DNA of 64,000 nucleotides from NCBI GenBank assembly GCA_020638135.1, contig JACKJE010000003.1, positions 135,367 through 199,366 of the forward strand. The letters run 5' to 3'. The position numbers were made by a program, and so were the translations under genes. The stretch is from Methylobacteriaceae bacterium. Lineage in GTDB: Bacteria; Pseudomonadota; Alphaproteobacteria; Rhizobiales; Beijerinckiaceae. The notes below the pieces were generated by a model that was not told where the DNA came from, made no database searches, and was given only the letters and a program-made list of their open reading frames with translations. Below, piece after piece: positions 1 to 8,749 of this stretch. The stretch's first letter is position 1; every line of letters begins with the position of its first letter.

Positions 1-83
1 CACGGCCTCGAGCGCCAGCCGTGGCGCAGACGCCCGCGGAGTGATATGACGCGGCCTCGCGCCGATGCGAGGCCCTCTCCTTT

Positions 84-179
84 CCCTCCCCGCTTCGCGG
101 GAGAGGGGACGGCCGGCGCCCGTGATCACGACGGTCGATGAAGCGACGAGATCTGCCCCCTCCCGCGAAGCGGGGAGGG
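84..179. repeat. Inverted repeat upstream of prfC
   Basis: Positions 84-103 and 160-179 are perfect 20-base inverted copies of each other, and each arm contains the small palindrome CCCGCTTCGCGGG. The flanks are G/C homopolymer-rich. This looks like a dispersed alphaproteobacterial intergenic palindromic element and not part of a gene. Bases 1-60 could include the 3' end of a gene lying outside the window, but no frame there is long enough to support a call. Confidence 0.7.
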
Positions 180-218
180 TTGGGGAGGGGGCAGGCCTCC
201 TGAAGAGAGAAGAATCGT

Positions 219-1820
219 TTGAACGCCCCGCTCGCCAAAGCCGACCCCGTCTCCCGCCGCCGCACCTTCGCGATCATCTCGCATCCGGACGCCGGCAAGA
301 CCACGCTCACCGAAAAGCTGCTGCTGTTCGGCGGCGCGATCCAGCTCGCCGGCGAAGTGCGCGCCAAGCAGAACCGCCGCCAGACCCGCTCCGACTGGAT
401 GGGTATAGAGCGCGAGCGCGGCATTTCCGTCGTCACGTCCGTGATGACCTTCGAATATGGCGATTGCGTCTTCAACCTCTTGGATACGCCCGGCCACGAG
501 GACTTTTCGGAAGATACCTACCGCACGCTGACGGCGGTCGATTCCGCCATCATGGTGATCGACGCCGCCAAGGGCATCGAGGCGCGAACCCGCAAGCTGT
601 TCGAAGTCTGCCGCCTGCGAGATATTCCGATCGTCACCTTCGTCAACAAGCTCGACCGCGAGGCGCGCGACCCCTTCGAGACGCTGGACGAGATCGAGAA
701 AACGCTGGCGCTCGACACCACGCCCATGACCTGGCCGATCGGCTCCGGCCGCGCCTTCTGCGGCACCTATGATCTCCGGCATGGCGTCGTGCGGAAACTG
801 GACGCCGAAGCCGACGCCGAACCGATGAAGGTTTCCGGCCCCGATGACCCGCAGATCGCGGCGCTCGCAGGCCAAGCGCTCGCCGAACACACGGCCGGCG
901 AGATCGAACTCGCCATGGGCGCCTCCAAACCGTTCGACAAGCAGGCCTTCCTGGAGGGGCATCTAACGCCGGTCTTCTTCGGCTCCGCTTTGCGCAATTT
1001 CGGCGTGCGCGACCTCATCGACGCCATGGCCGAACTCGCCCCGCCGCCGCGCGGGCTGGACACGGCGAGCCGCCACGTCGATCCCCGCGAAAACAAGATG
1101 ACGGGCTTCGTGTTCAAGATTCAGGCGAACATGGACCCCAACCACCGCGACCGCATCGCCTTCCTGCGCGTCACCTCCGGCAAGCTGGCGCGCGGGATGA
1201 AGGCGAAGCTGATCCGCACCGGCAAGAACATGGCGCTCAACGCGCCGCAGTTCTTTTTCGCGCAGGACCGCACGATCGCGGATGAAGCCTATGCCGGCGA
1301 CGTCGTCGGCATTCCCAACCACGGCGTGCTGCGCATCGGCGACACGCTGACCGAGGGCGAGGAACTGATCTTCCGGGGCGTGCCGAGCTTCGCGCCGGAA
1401 ATCCTGCGCCGCGTCCGCATCGGCGACGCGATGAAGGCCAAGAAGCTGAAGGAAGCCCTGCAGCAGATGGCCGAGGAAGGCGTCGTGCAGGTCTTCACGC
1501 CCAACGACGGCTCGGGCTCCATGGTCGGCGTCGTCGGCGCCCTGCAGCTCGATGTGCTGGCCGAGCGGCTGAAGGCCGAATACGGGCTGGAGGTGACCTT
1601 CGAGCAGAGCCGCTTCGAAATCTGTCGCTGGGTAACAGCCAAGGACAAGGCGGAGCTGGACAAATTTCTGCGGGCCTATCCCGCGTCCATCGCCGAAGAC
1701 CTCGACGGGGCCCCCGTCTTCATGGCGACCTCCGCTTTCAACCTGCGCTACGAGGAAGAGCGCTGGCCGGACGTTGTTTTTTCCGATGTGAAGGATTATC
1801 AGGCTTCCAACCCGAAATAG
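219..1820 (+). CDS. prfC: Peptide chain release factor 3 (RF3 GTPase)
   Basis: This 533-residue protein matches the usual RF3 length of about 530. RF3 is a translational GTPase that removes RF1/RF2 from the ribosome after peptide release. The N-terminal G domain shows the P-loop HPDAGKTT (about residues 22-29), the G3 motif DTPGH (89-93) and the G4 motif NKLD (142-145), followed by EF-Tu-like domain II and the RF3 C-terminal domain. The start is TTG at 219, preceded by the purine-rich GAAGAGAGAAG. No ATG in this frame precedes the P-loop. It stands alone downstream of an intergenic palindrome and 62 bases before manC. Identification is firm. Confidence 0.96.
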   Translation: MNAPLAKADPVSRRRTFAIISHPDAGKTTLTEKLLLFGGAIQLAGEVRAKQNRRQTRSDWMGIERERGISVVTSVMTFEYGDCVFNLLDTPGHEDFSEDTYRTLTAVDSAIMVIDAAKGIEARTRKLFEVCRLRDIPIVTFVNKLDREARDPFETLDEIEKTLALDTTPMTWPIGSGRAFCGTYDLRHGVVRKLDAEADAEPMKVSGPDDPQIAALAGQALAEHTAGEIELAMGASKPFDKQAFLEGHLTPVFFGSALRNFGVRDLIDAMAELAPPPRGLDTASRHVDPRENKMTGFVFKIQANMDPNHRDRIAFLRVTSGKLARGMKAKLIRTGKNMALNAPQFFFAQDRTIADEAYAGDVVGIPNHGVLRIGDTLTEGEELIFRGVPSFAPEILRRVRIGDAMKAKKLKEALQQMAEEGVVQVFTPNDGSGSMVGVVGALQLDVLAERLKAEYGLEVTFEQSRFEICRWVTAKDKAELDKFLRAYPASIAEDLDGAPVFMATSAFNLRYEEERWPDVVFSDVKDYQASNPK

Positions 1821-1882
1821 GGCCGCAGGCGGGCGGCCGGGGGCGGTTTGCGCCCTGAAGTCAATCGGGCGGGAAATCCTTG

Positions 1883-3295
1883 ATGGCAAAGATTCTTCCG
1901 GTGATCATGTGCGGCGGCGCCGGCACCCGTGTGTGGCCCGAATCCCGCGATTCGCTGCCGAAACAATTCATACCCCTGGTTTCCGAGCGCTCGACCTTCC
2001 AGATGCTGGTCGAGATGCTGAAGGATCCGCTGTTCGAGAAGCCCGTCGTCCTGACCAACGTCGACTATCGCTTCCTCGTGGTCGACCAGCTCTCCGCCAT
2101 CAACGCCGAGGCCGACATCGTGCTCGAGCCGATGCGCCGCGATTCCGGCCCGGCGGTCGCAGTGGCCGCCGAAATGGCCGCTCGCCGCAGCCCGGATACG
2201 GTCGTCGTGGTCTTCGCCGCCGACCATGTCGTGCAGGACCGCCCAAAGCTCATCCAGCACTGCCGCGAGGCCGCCGAGGCGGCGGAGGCCGGCGCCATCG
2301 TCACGCTCGGCATCCGCCCGACCGGGCCCGCAACCGGCTACGGCTACATCCGCGCCGGCCAGCCGCTGAAGGAAGGCTCGCCCGTCCGCAAGGTCGAGGC
2401 CTTCGTCGAAAAGCCGGACCTCGTCACGGCTCAGAAATACGTGGCGCAAGGCTATTTCTGGAACTGCGGCTATTTCGTTTTCCGCGCCGACGTCATGCAG
2501 GGCGAACTCGACAAGTTCGAGCCGGCCATGCGCGAGGCCGCGGCCGCCGCCGTCGAGGCGTCGCGACCCGATCTCAAATTCATAGTGCTCGACGCCGATT
2601 CCTTCGGCCGCGCGCCGAAGAAGTCGATCGACTACGCCGTCATCGAGCGTTCCGACCGGCTCGCGCTGGTGCCGGCCGACATCGGCTGGTCGGACGTCGG
2701 CACCTGGGAGGCGGTGTGGGAGCTCTCCGACCGCGATTCCGACGGCAATTCGGTGCGCGGCCACGGCGTCGTGCTCGGCGGCCGCAATGTTCATATCCGC
2801 TCCGACGAACATCTGACCGCCGTCGTCGGCGTCGAGGACGTCGTTGTCGTCACCACTCAGGACGCCGTCCTCGTCCTGCATCGTTCCAAATCGGATCAGG
2901 TCAAGGCGCTGGTCGACCATCTCAAGTCGACCAACCGCCGCGAGGTCGCCGAGCACAAGCGCATCTTCCGCCCCTGGGGCTATTACCAGTCGATCGACGC
3001 GGGCGCGCGCCACCAGGTCAAGCGCATCGTCGTCAAGCCCGGCGACCGCCTGTCGCTGCAGAAGCATTTCCATCGCGCCGAGCACTGGATTGTCGTGAAA
3101 GGAACGGCGGAAGTCGACCGCGACGGCGAGCGCCATCTCGTGCACGAGAACGAGTCGATCTACCTGCCGATCGGCTGCGTCCATCGCCTCGGCAATCCCG
3201 GCAAGATCGATCTCGAGCTGATCGAAGTACAGACGGGCTCCTATCTCGGCGAGGACGACATCGTCCGCATCGAGGACGTGTACAACCGCGGATAA
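1883..3295 (+). CDS. manC: Mannose-1-phosphate guanylyltransferase / mannose-6-phosphate isomerase (bifunctional type)
   Basis: The 470-residue product has two parts. Residues 1 to about 340 form a nucleotidyltransferase with the signature GGAGTRVWP (11-19) and a later FVEKPD motif. Residues about 350-470 form the type II phosphomannose isomerase cupin, with HFHRAEHWIVVKGTAEV. Such enzymes convert mannose-6-P and mannose-1-P toward GDP-mannose, the donor for mannosylated polysaccharide. I chose ATG 1883 over the TTG one codon upstream; GGGCGGGAAA lies just before it. It opens a polysaccharide locus running to about 17.9 kb. The name xanB or algA would be equally valid. Confidence 0.92.
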   Translation: MAKILPVIMCGGAGTRVWPESRDSLPKQFIPLVSERSTFQMLVEMLKDPLFEKPVVLTNVDYRFLVVDQLSAINAEADIVLEPMRRDSGPAVAVAAEMAARRSPDTVVVVFAADHVVQDRPKLIQHCREAAEAAEAGAIVTLGIRPTGPATGYGYIRAGQPLKEGSPVRKVEAFVEKPDLVTAQKYVAQGYFWNCGYFVFRADVMQGELDKFEPAMREAAAAAVEASRPDLKFIVLDADSFGRAPKKSIDYAVIERSDRLALVPADIGWSDVGTWEAVWELSDRDSDGNSVRGHGVVLGGRNVHIRSDEHLTAVVGVEDVVVVTTQDAVLVLHRSKSDQVKALVDHLKSTNRREVAEHKRIFRPWGYYQSIDAGARHQVKRIVVKPGDRLSLQKHFHRAEHWIVVKGTAEVDRDGERHLVHENESIYLPIGCVHRLGNPGKIDLELIEVQTGSYLGEDDIVRIEDVYNRG

Positions 3296-3312
3296 TTGGG
3301 CAGCGGGCAACC

Positions 3313-3391
3313 GTCATTGCGAGTGCAGCGAAGCAATCCAGGGCCGCGACCCGGCTCTGGATTGCTTCGTCGCTTTGCTCCTCGCAATGAC
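3313..3391. repeat. Palindromic intergenic repeat (GTCATTGCGAG type)
   Basis: The element begins GTCATTGCGAG and ends CTCGCAATGAC, with further matching inner arms GCAATCCAG and CTGGATTGC, so it can fold into a long cruciform or hairpin. It fills the gap between the convergent manC and sugar-transferase genes. Elements with these ends are widespread in alphaproteobacterial intergenic DNA. It may work as a bidirectional terminator, but there is no T-tract. Confidence 0.85.
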
Positions 3392-3399
3392 GGGTTGGA

Positions 3400-4974
3400 T
3401 CAAACCGCGTTCCGGTACGCCTTCCGCGAGAACACGGTCAGCCACAAGATCCGCAGGTCGAGCAGCGGCGACCAATTGTCGATGTACCAGAGGTCGTGCT
3501 CGACGCGCTTGCGCATCTTGTCCTCGCCGGTCGTGTCGCCACGCAAGCCGTTGACCTGCGCCCATCCCGTAATGCCCGGCTTCACATTGTGGCGGCGCGC
3601 GTAGAAGGCGATTGCCTGCTCGTACATCTGATCATGCGCCAGCGCATGCGGACGCGGGCCGACCAGCGACATTTCGCCCGACAGCACGTTGAACAGCTGC
3701 GGCAGCTCGTCGATATTCGTACGACGCAGCAGCCGCCCGACGCGCGTGATGCGGGGATCGCCGACCTGCGCCTGCGGCACGTGCCGCCCGTCGTCCAGCG
3801 TGCTCATCGACCGGAATTTGAAGATGCGGAAGGGCTCCTGGTTGAAGCCGTAGCGCCGCTGCAGGAAGAAGACCGGACCGGGAGCGTCGAGTTTGATCGC
3901 GAGCGCGACCAGCGCGAACAGCGGCGACAGCAGCGCGACCGCGGCGCTCGCCACGATGACGTCGAACAGGCGCTTCAGCGCGACCTCGCCGTGCGACAGC
4001 GGCCGGCGCACGAGATGCAGGCTCGAAACGGCGCCAACGCGCGAGATGCGCGCATCGACGAAACGATCGAGCACGCGTTCCGGACCGAGATGTATCGAGG
4101 CCGGCACGCGCATGAATACGTCGATGCACGCGTCGATCGTTTCGCTCTCCGACCATGGCGCGAGAATGAAGACATCGTCGGGTCGCAGCATGCGGGCCGA
4201 GGCGGCCGCGAGCGCGAGATCTTCTTCCAGTGTTTCGCGGCCTCGCAGCACGGCGGCGGCCACCACGCGCATGCCGCTCTCCCACGGCTGGTATCGTGTC
4301 GCAAAGCCCTCGACATCGGCTTCGTAACCGACGACGAAAACGCGTTTCAGCGGAATGCCGCCGGCAGACACGCTCGCGCGCACCAGCCCGACGACGCCGG
4401 CGCGCGTCGCGATCACCCCGCCAAGGCCCAGGAAGTAGAAACCGACGATCGTCGCGCGCGAGAATTCGCCGGTCGTCTTGGTCGCGAAACCGAAGACCAG
4501 CGCGCAGGCGAACACGATATTCCAGAGGACGAAGGTGCGCCGCCCGTGGCCGCCCGTTTGCAGGTAGTTCGACAGCGCATATTCGTCGCGCATCGTGTTG
4601 GCGGTGGCGAACATCAGCGCGACGAAGAGGCCGACTTCGAGAAAATTGCCGACCGGCCCGACATCGCCGTAGGCGCTCCAGTGATAGAACATGCCGGCGG
4701 CCAGCGCGCTGACAATGATTGTCGCTATGTCGGCGACCGCCGTGAGCAATCCGAACGCGCCGCGCAACAGGGCCAGATGCGCCCGCGGCTGCCAGTCCGA
4801 CCAATCGGCATGCAACGAGCCCGCGTCCGGAATCGGCGCAGGCCGGATGCGCCGTGAAACCGGTTCGTTCGTGTCGTCGCCGCGTCGACGCATTTCACTC
4901 GACCCATGCCGGTCGCCACTGTCCCGTTTAGGGACGGCGGCGAACCCAAGTTCGATTCTGCGCGGGCGCTGCAA
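3400..4974 (-). CDS. Polyprenyl-phosphate sugar-1-phosphate transferase (exopolysaccharide initiating enzyme)
   Basis: This 524-residue membrane enzyme is expected to start repeat-unit assembly by moving a sugar-1-phosphate onto undecaprenyl phosphate at the inner membrane. The N-terminal half has several hydrophobic segments and a nucleotide-binding-like region (GVVGLVRASV, VFVVGYEAD). The C-terminal ~200 residues are the bacterial sugar transferase domain: KRLFDVIVA, the FFLQRRYGFN loop, FKFRSM, RRTNIDELPQLFNVL, GEMSLVGPRP and KPGITGWAQV. This architecture is that of the WbaP/ExoY/WcaJ group. The start could instead be ATG 4893, which would remove 27 low-complexity residues. It ends next to the palindrome after manC. 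The family call is firm; the sugar (glucose, galactose or other) is not determinable. Confidence 0.93.
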   Translation of the reverse strand: MQRPRRIELGFAAVPKRDSGDRHGSSEMRRRGDDTNEPVSRRIRPAPIPDAGSLHADWSDWQPRAHLALLRGAFGLLTAVADIATIIVSALAAGMFYHWSAYGDVGPVGNFLEVGLFVALMFATANTMRDEYALSNYLQTGGHGRRTFVLWNIVFACALVFGFATKTTGEFSRATIVGFYFLGLGGVIATRAGVVGLVRASVSAGGIPLKRVFVVGYEADVEGFATRYQPWESGMRVVAAAVLRGRETLEEDLALAAASARMLRPDDVFILAPWSESETIDACIDVFMRVPASIHLGPERVLDRFVDARISRVGAVSSLHLVRRPLSHGEVALKRLFDVIVASAAVALLSPLFALVALAIKLDAPGPVFFLQRRYGFNQEPFRIFKFRSMSTLDDGRHVPQAQVGDPRITRVGRLLRRTNIDELPQLFNVLSGEMSLVGPRPHALAHDQMYEQAIAFYARRHNVKPGITGWAQVNGLRGDTTGEDKMRKRVEHDLWYIDNWSPLLDLRILWLTVFSRKAYRNAV

Positions 4975-5064
4975 GAACGCCGCCAGCAGCAGCCGCGGCG
5001 AGGTCAGGTTTCGTTAACCATGTTCGAATAATCGTTAATCAATTCATTCCGAACGAAGGCGGAC

Positions 5065-6657
5065 GTGCGCGGGCGCTTCCACGCTCTTGCCGGCGCAGCC
5101 GGCGCTTTGGCATGCGGACTTGCGGCCGCAGTATGGTGCGCGGCCGCCCCGCCGCCTTTCGTCGCCTCCGCCCTCGTGAGCGTCGACGCCGCAGCCGACA
5201 TTCCTGCCGCCTATGACGTATCGGCGCTGCGCGCGCTCGCAACGAGCGAGACGGTCCTGCGCCAGGCTGCCCTCGACCCGAAAGCCGCCGCCGCGGTCGC
5301 GCGCGAGGCGCGACCGACGCTGCCCGACCGCATCCTCGCTCTGCTCAGCGCGCGCCCCAATCAAACAGACACGCTGAGCCGCGCCGCCGATCTGCTCGCG
5401 CAGCGCATCGAGGTCGAACACGGCGCGATGGCGCGCAGCGCGCTCATCCATGTGCGCATGCAGGACGCCGCGACGGCGGCAGCAGCAGCCAACGCCATCG
5501 CTCAGGCGATCGTCGCCGCGCACAACGACGCAAGCGCGAGGATCGACCGTCGCCTCGACCAGTCGCGCGGCGAAAGGCTGGCGCGAACGGAACACAGACG
5601 CGACCTCGCCCGCGCGCGCCTCGCCGCCCTGCGCGCGAGCGACCTTGCGCCGACGGGCTCGATCGCGCCTGTGGCGAAGGCGCCGCCTGCCCCAGCCGCG
5701 CATGCCCTCGCCGAAGCGCAGCGCGCTGTCGCCGCCGCCCGGTCGCGCCGCGCCGAGGCGGCGCGCATCTACGGCCCGCGTCATCCGCAAATGATCCAGA
5801 TCGAGACGGACGCCCGGCGCGCCGAAGCCGCCCTGCAGGCGGCGCGCGCCAAACTGGCGACCGCGCCGAGCGCGCCCGGACCGTCGCTGGCCGAAGGCGG
5901 CCCCGACCCGCGCATCGACGAACTGGCGAATGCGCAAGAGGAGGCCGAACGCGCTGAAGCCGCCTATGACCGGGAAGCCGCGCGTTTCGCGACGCCGAAC
6001 CGTCAGGCGCGGATCGAGGAACAGGCGCGCGCGCCGTCCGGCCGCGACCGGCCGCCGACTTCCATTGTGGTCGCGGCCTCCACGCTGCTCGGCTTCGTCC
6101 TGTTCGGGGCGGCGCCGGGCCTCGGCGCGCCGCGCCCATCAACCTGCCGCGCGCAGCCGCAGCGCCCGCACGCCATCATGCGCGACGGCGCCATCGACGC
6201 CGCAAGCGCGCGGCGTCTGGTCGAAGCGCTCAACATCGCGGCGAGCGACGGCGCCCGGCGCGTTCTCGTCCGCAGCGATACGACGCGCGCAATCGGTGAG
6301 GGAATGCACGCGTTGGCCATGGCCGCTCTCGCGCAGGGCTGGCGTCCCCTCGTCATCGGATCGGCGGGCCGGCAAGGTCTGGCGCGCGGCGCGGTTATCT
6401 TCGATCAACGAAGCTACGCGATTTCAGCGATCCCCACCCGTGCGGGCGACCTCTTGATCGCCCGGCCGGTCGACAGACGACGCCCCGCGGGAGATGCGGA
6501 CATCGCCTTCGATCTCGTCCTGTTCGACGAAGACACGGCCGCCGCGCATATCGACGTCGCCGTATGGATCGGCGCCGCGGCGCCGCCATCCGGCATCGCG
6601 ACCGCGGACCAGAACCTGATCTGGATTGATCCAGAACAAATCGACGACGAGGCATGA
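5065..6657 (+). CDS. GumC/Wzz-like polysaccharide co-polymerase with degenerate kinase-like C-terminus
   Basis: The 530-residue Ala/Arg-rich protein has an N-terminal membrane segment (about 8-30), a long periplasmic region with heptad-like helices (about 150-300), a second membrane segment (about 332-350) and a C-terminal cytoplasmic domain. This is the layout of Wzz/GumC-type chain-length regulators. The C-terminal part resembles the fold position of a BY-kinase, but the expected Walker A GxxGxGK[ST] is absent; only hydrophobic strands ending in Asp (AFDLVLFDED) remain. The start is GTG 5065 after CGAAGGCGG. It lies divergent from the sugar transferase. Sequence conservation is low, so the call rests on architecture and on the polysaccharide context. 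Confidence 0.7.
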   Translation: MRGRFHALAGAAGALACGLAAAVWCAAAPPPFVASALVSVDAAADIPAAYDVSALRALATSETVLRQAALDPKAAAAVAREARPTLPDRILALLSARPNQTDTLSRAADLLAQRIEVEHGAMARSALIHVRMQDAATAAAAANAIAQAIVAAHNDASARIDRRLDQSRGERLARTEHRRDLARARLAALRASDLAPTGSIAPVAKAPPAPAAHALAEAQRAVAAARSRRAEAARIYGPRHPQMIQIETDARRAEAALQAARAKLATAPSAPGPSLAEGGPDPRIDELANAQEEAERAEAAYDREAARFATPNRQARIEEQARAPSGRDRPPTSIVVAASTLLGFVLFGAAPGLGAPRPSTCRAQPQRPHAIMRDGAIDAASARRLVEALNIAASDGARRVLVRSDTTRAIGEGMHALAMAALAQGWRPLVIGSAGRQGLARGAVIFDQRSYAISAIPTRAGDLLIARPVDRRRPAGDADIAFDLVLFDEDTAAAHIDVAVWIGAAAPPSGIATADQNLIWIDPEQIDDEA

Positions 6658-6751
6658 CCTTCGTCACATGAAATCGTGACAGGCGGCACTGTCGATCGAA
6701 AACGTGAGGCGTTTCATACGCATATCGCGCTCGTACAGCGGTGTGCCGGCC

Positions 6752-7102
6752 ATGAAAGTCTCTCAAGCCTTCGACGGATTCGAATCCGCTCTCAAGTCCA
6801 TGCGCGCAGCGGAAATCGCCGCGCTCGGCGCGCAGGGGTCGGATGGTCGCGACGCGGCGAGCGAGCTTGCAAGCGCGCTCGACAATGTCCGCGCCGCCGC
6901 CGTCCGCCTGTGGTCTCTCCCGGCGACGGGCCCCTCGGACCTCGTGCTCAAGGCGCGCGCGCTACGCTGGCATTTTCCCGACGGCGTGGAAATCTCCAAC
7001 GGCGTGACGCTCGGAACGGCGAGCGGACTCGAACAGGACGCCTCGCTCGGCGCCATTGCGATCCACTACATATTCCGGGACCTGCTCGCGCTGTCGGAGT
7101 GA
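6752..7102 (+). CDS. Hypothetical protein in polysaccharide locus
   Basis: A predicted 116-residue soluble protein starting MKVSQAFDGFESAL. It is mostly helical in character, with no signal peptide, no membrane segment and no motif I recognise. I prefer ATG 6752 over an upstream in-frame ATG at 6704, because the extension MRRFIRISRSYSGVPA looks non-coding. It follows the co-polymerase gene by 94 bases on the same strand and ends 12 bases from the convergent flippase gene. Codon usage is similar to its neighbours and a long antisense frame also exists here, so the gene is probable but not certain. Confidence 0.55.
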   Translation: MKVSQAFDGFESALKSMRAAEIAALGAQGSDGRDAASELASALDNVRAAAVRLWSLPATGPSDLVLKARALRWHFPDGVEISNGVTLGTASGLEQDASLGAIAIHYIFRDLLALSE

Positions 7103-7113
7103 GGCGCGTCGCC

Positions 7114-8637
7114 CTATCGCGCGAAGAACTGCACGACGGGCGAGAGGAACGGCGTGAGCCACGCAGGCGCCTTGCCCACGAGGTCGGTCAGGCGGTCGAG
7201 ATCGTCGTCCGGCAGCGCGCGCGTCAGACGCGCCAGCGCGAAATAGACGGCGACGCCGAGGAGAATCGCAAGCGCGATTCCAACTGGACCGGGCGCTATA
7301 TTGACGACGGCGCGCGCAGCGATCGCGCTGCCTGCCGCGGAGCCGACGATGCGCGCGACCGACCCATAAGGGCTCGGGCAATCGAGCGCACGATGCAGAT
7401 AGACGAAACTCGCCGCCACGATGGTGAACTGGATCAGCGAGCGCGCGACGACGGCGCCCATCAGTCCGTAGACCGGAACGACGAGCACGCCCGCCGCGAC
7501 GATGGCCGCCGCGCCGGCGACGCCGGTGCGCACAAGAAAATAATTGCGTTCAGTCGCAAACAGCAGCGCGGAGGAGACCGTCGACACCGCGCCAAAGGCC
7601 TGCGCGGCGACGAGCACCGCGGCGGCAGTCGAGGCCTCCGCAAATTCGGCGCCGAACAAGGCCGGCACCAGCGCCGGCGCGATCGCCGCCATGCCGAAAC
7701 AGGCCGGGAAGATCAGGAAGGACATGAACCTGACGGCAGACGCGAAAGCGCGCTTGAGGCCTGCCTTGTCGCCAACCGCGTACAATTGCGAGAACAGCGC
7801 GAGCAGGCCGCCCGTCATCAGCAACGGCGCCTGGGTGGCGACGGTGGCGAGCGTATTGGCGGCGGAATAGAGGCCAGCCTCGTGCGGCCCGCGATAATGG
7901 TTGAGAAAGGCGAGTTCGGTGCGCGACCAGACGACCGCCGCGATCAACCCGACGCCCCAGCTCGCCAGCGAGAACCGCCATGCGCGCTGCTTCAGCTCAT
8001 GGTCGATCCTGCCGCCGGGCTTGATATGCGTGAGCGTGTAGAGCGCGAGCAGCAGGCTGCCGCCGCCATAGCCGACCAGCGCGCCGGTCGGGCCAAAGAA
8101 ATATGCGCCGGTCGCGACCGCAGCGAGCTGGATGGCGAGCGAGATCGCGGTCAGCCGCGCCGCCTCGTCGAATTTCTGCGCGCCGCGCAATTGCGACAGG
8201 CCGTAATTGCCGATCGCCTGCAGCGCGAACAGAACGGCGAGAGACAACCAGACCGTCGACGCGACATCGTCGAAAGGCAGAATGGGAAAGCGCGGCTCGA
8301 GGATGGGCGCCATTCGCCACAGGGCGGCGAGCGCTGCGGCTCCGACGGCTGTCGTCGCCAGGATCGCGGGATAAAAGGCGCGCGCGAAATTGCCGGCGTC
8401 GTCATGCAGCGCGCGCGCCTCGAGATCGGGAACAAATCGCGCAATCGTGATCGGCAGGCCGAGATCGCAGAGGGTGACGAGCGTGCCGACAATCCAGATG
8501 CCGAGCGCGACATTGCCGGCGCCGCCCGGCCCGAGCATGCGCGCCACCACGACGACGCTGAGCAGGCTGCCGAGCGCCGTCGAGGCGCCAGCGAGACTGG
8601 AATGCAGCGTGTTTCGCGCGAAGCGCGGAAGGGCCAT
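7114..8637 (-). CDS. Oligosaccharide flippase (Wzx / polysaccharide biosynthesis family)
   Basis: The 507-residue polytopic protein has about 12-14 hydrophobic segments and belongs to the MVF/MATE-like flippase superfamily. It would move lipid-linked repeat units across the inner membrane. Family features include the N-terminal RNTLHSSLAGASTALGSLL followed by VVVARMLGPGGAGNVALG, a typical Wzx opening, and an Arg/Lys-poor, Ala/Gly/Leu-rich body. The start ATG at 8637 is the only sensible one. It lies between the two halves of the polysaccharide locus, convergent with a small unknown gene. Substrate cannot be inferred. Confidence 0.9.
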   Translation of the reverse strand: MALPRFARNTLHSSLAGASTALGSLLSVVVVARMLGPGGAGNVALGIWIVGTLVTLCDLGLPITIARFVPDLEARALHDDAGNFARAFYPAILATTAVGAAALAALWRMAPILEPRFPILPFDDVASTVWLSLAVLFALQAIGNYGLSQLRGAQKFDEAARLTAISLAIQLAAVATGAYFFGPTGALVGYGGGSLLLALYTLTHIKPGGRIDHELKQRAWRFSLASWGVGLIAAVVWSRTELAFLNHYRGPHEAGLYSAANTLATVATQAPLLMTGGLLALFSQLYAVGDKAGLKRAFASAVRFMSFLIFPACFGMAAIAPALVPALFGAEFAEASTAAAVLVAAQAFGAVSTVSSALLFATERNYFLVRTGVAGAAAIVAAGVLVVPVYGLMGAVVARSLIQFTIVAASFVYLHRALDCPSPYGSVARIVGSAAGSAIAARAVVNIAPGPVGIALAILLGVAVYFALARLTRALPDDDLDRLTDLVGKAPAWLTPFLSPVVQFFAR

Positions 8638-8749
8638 TTTAACGAACCGTTAAGCCTGCACGACGCCGGATAGGCCGGGTTTCTGGCGTTCTCATCGATC
8701 ATCTCTAACCTGCGACACAGGTCGCGCGCGAGTCGGAACGAAGATCATA

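Noticed and set aside
1799..3310. Long leftward open frame antisense to manC
   Set aside because: It is the complementary frame of a GC-rich gene. Its product is Asp/Ala/Val/Arg-rich with no family pattern, while manC on the other strand has full motifs.
6676..8673. 665-residue rightward open frame over the flippase gene
   Set aside because: Antisense to a clear Wzx flippase. The product is Arg/Asp/Gly/Glu-rich and has no domain.
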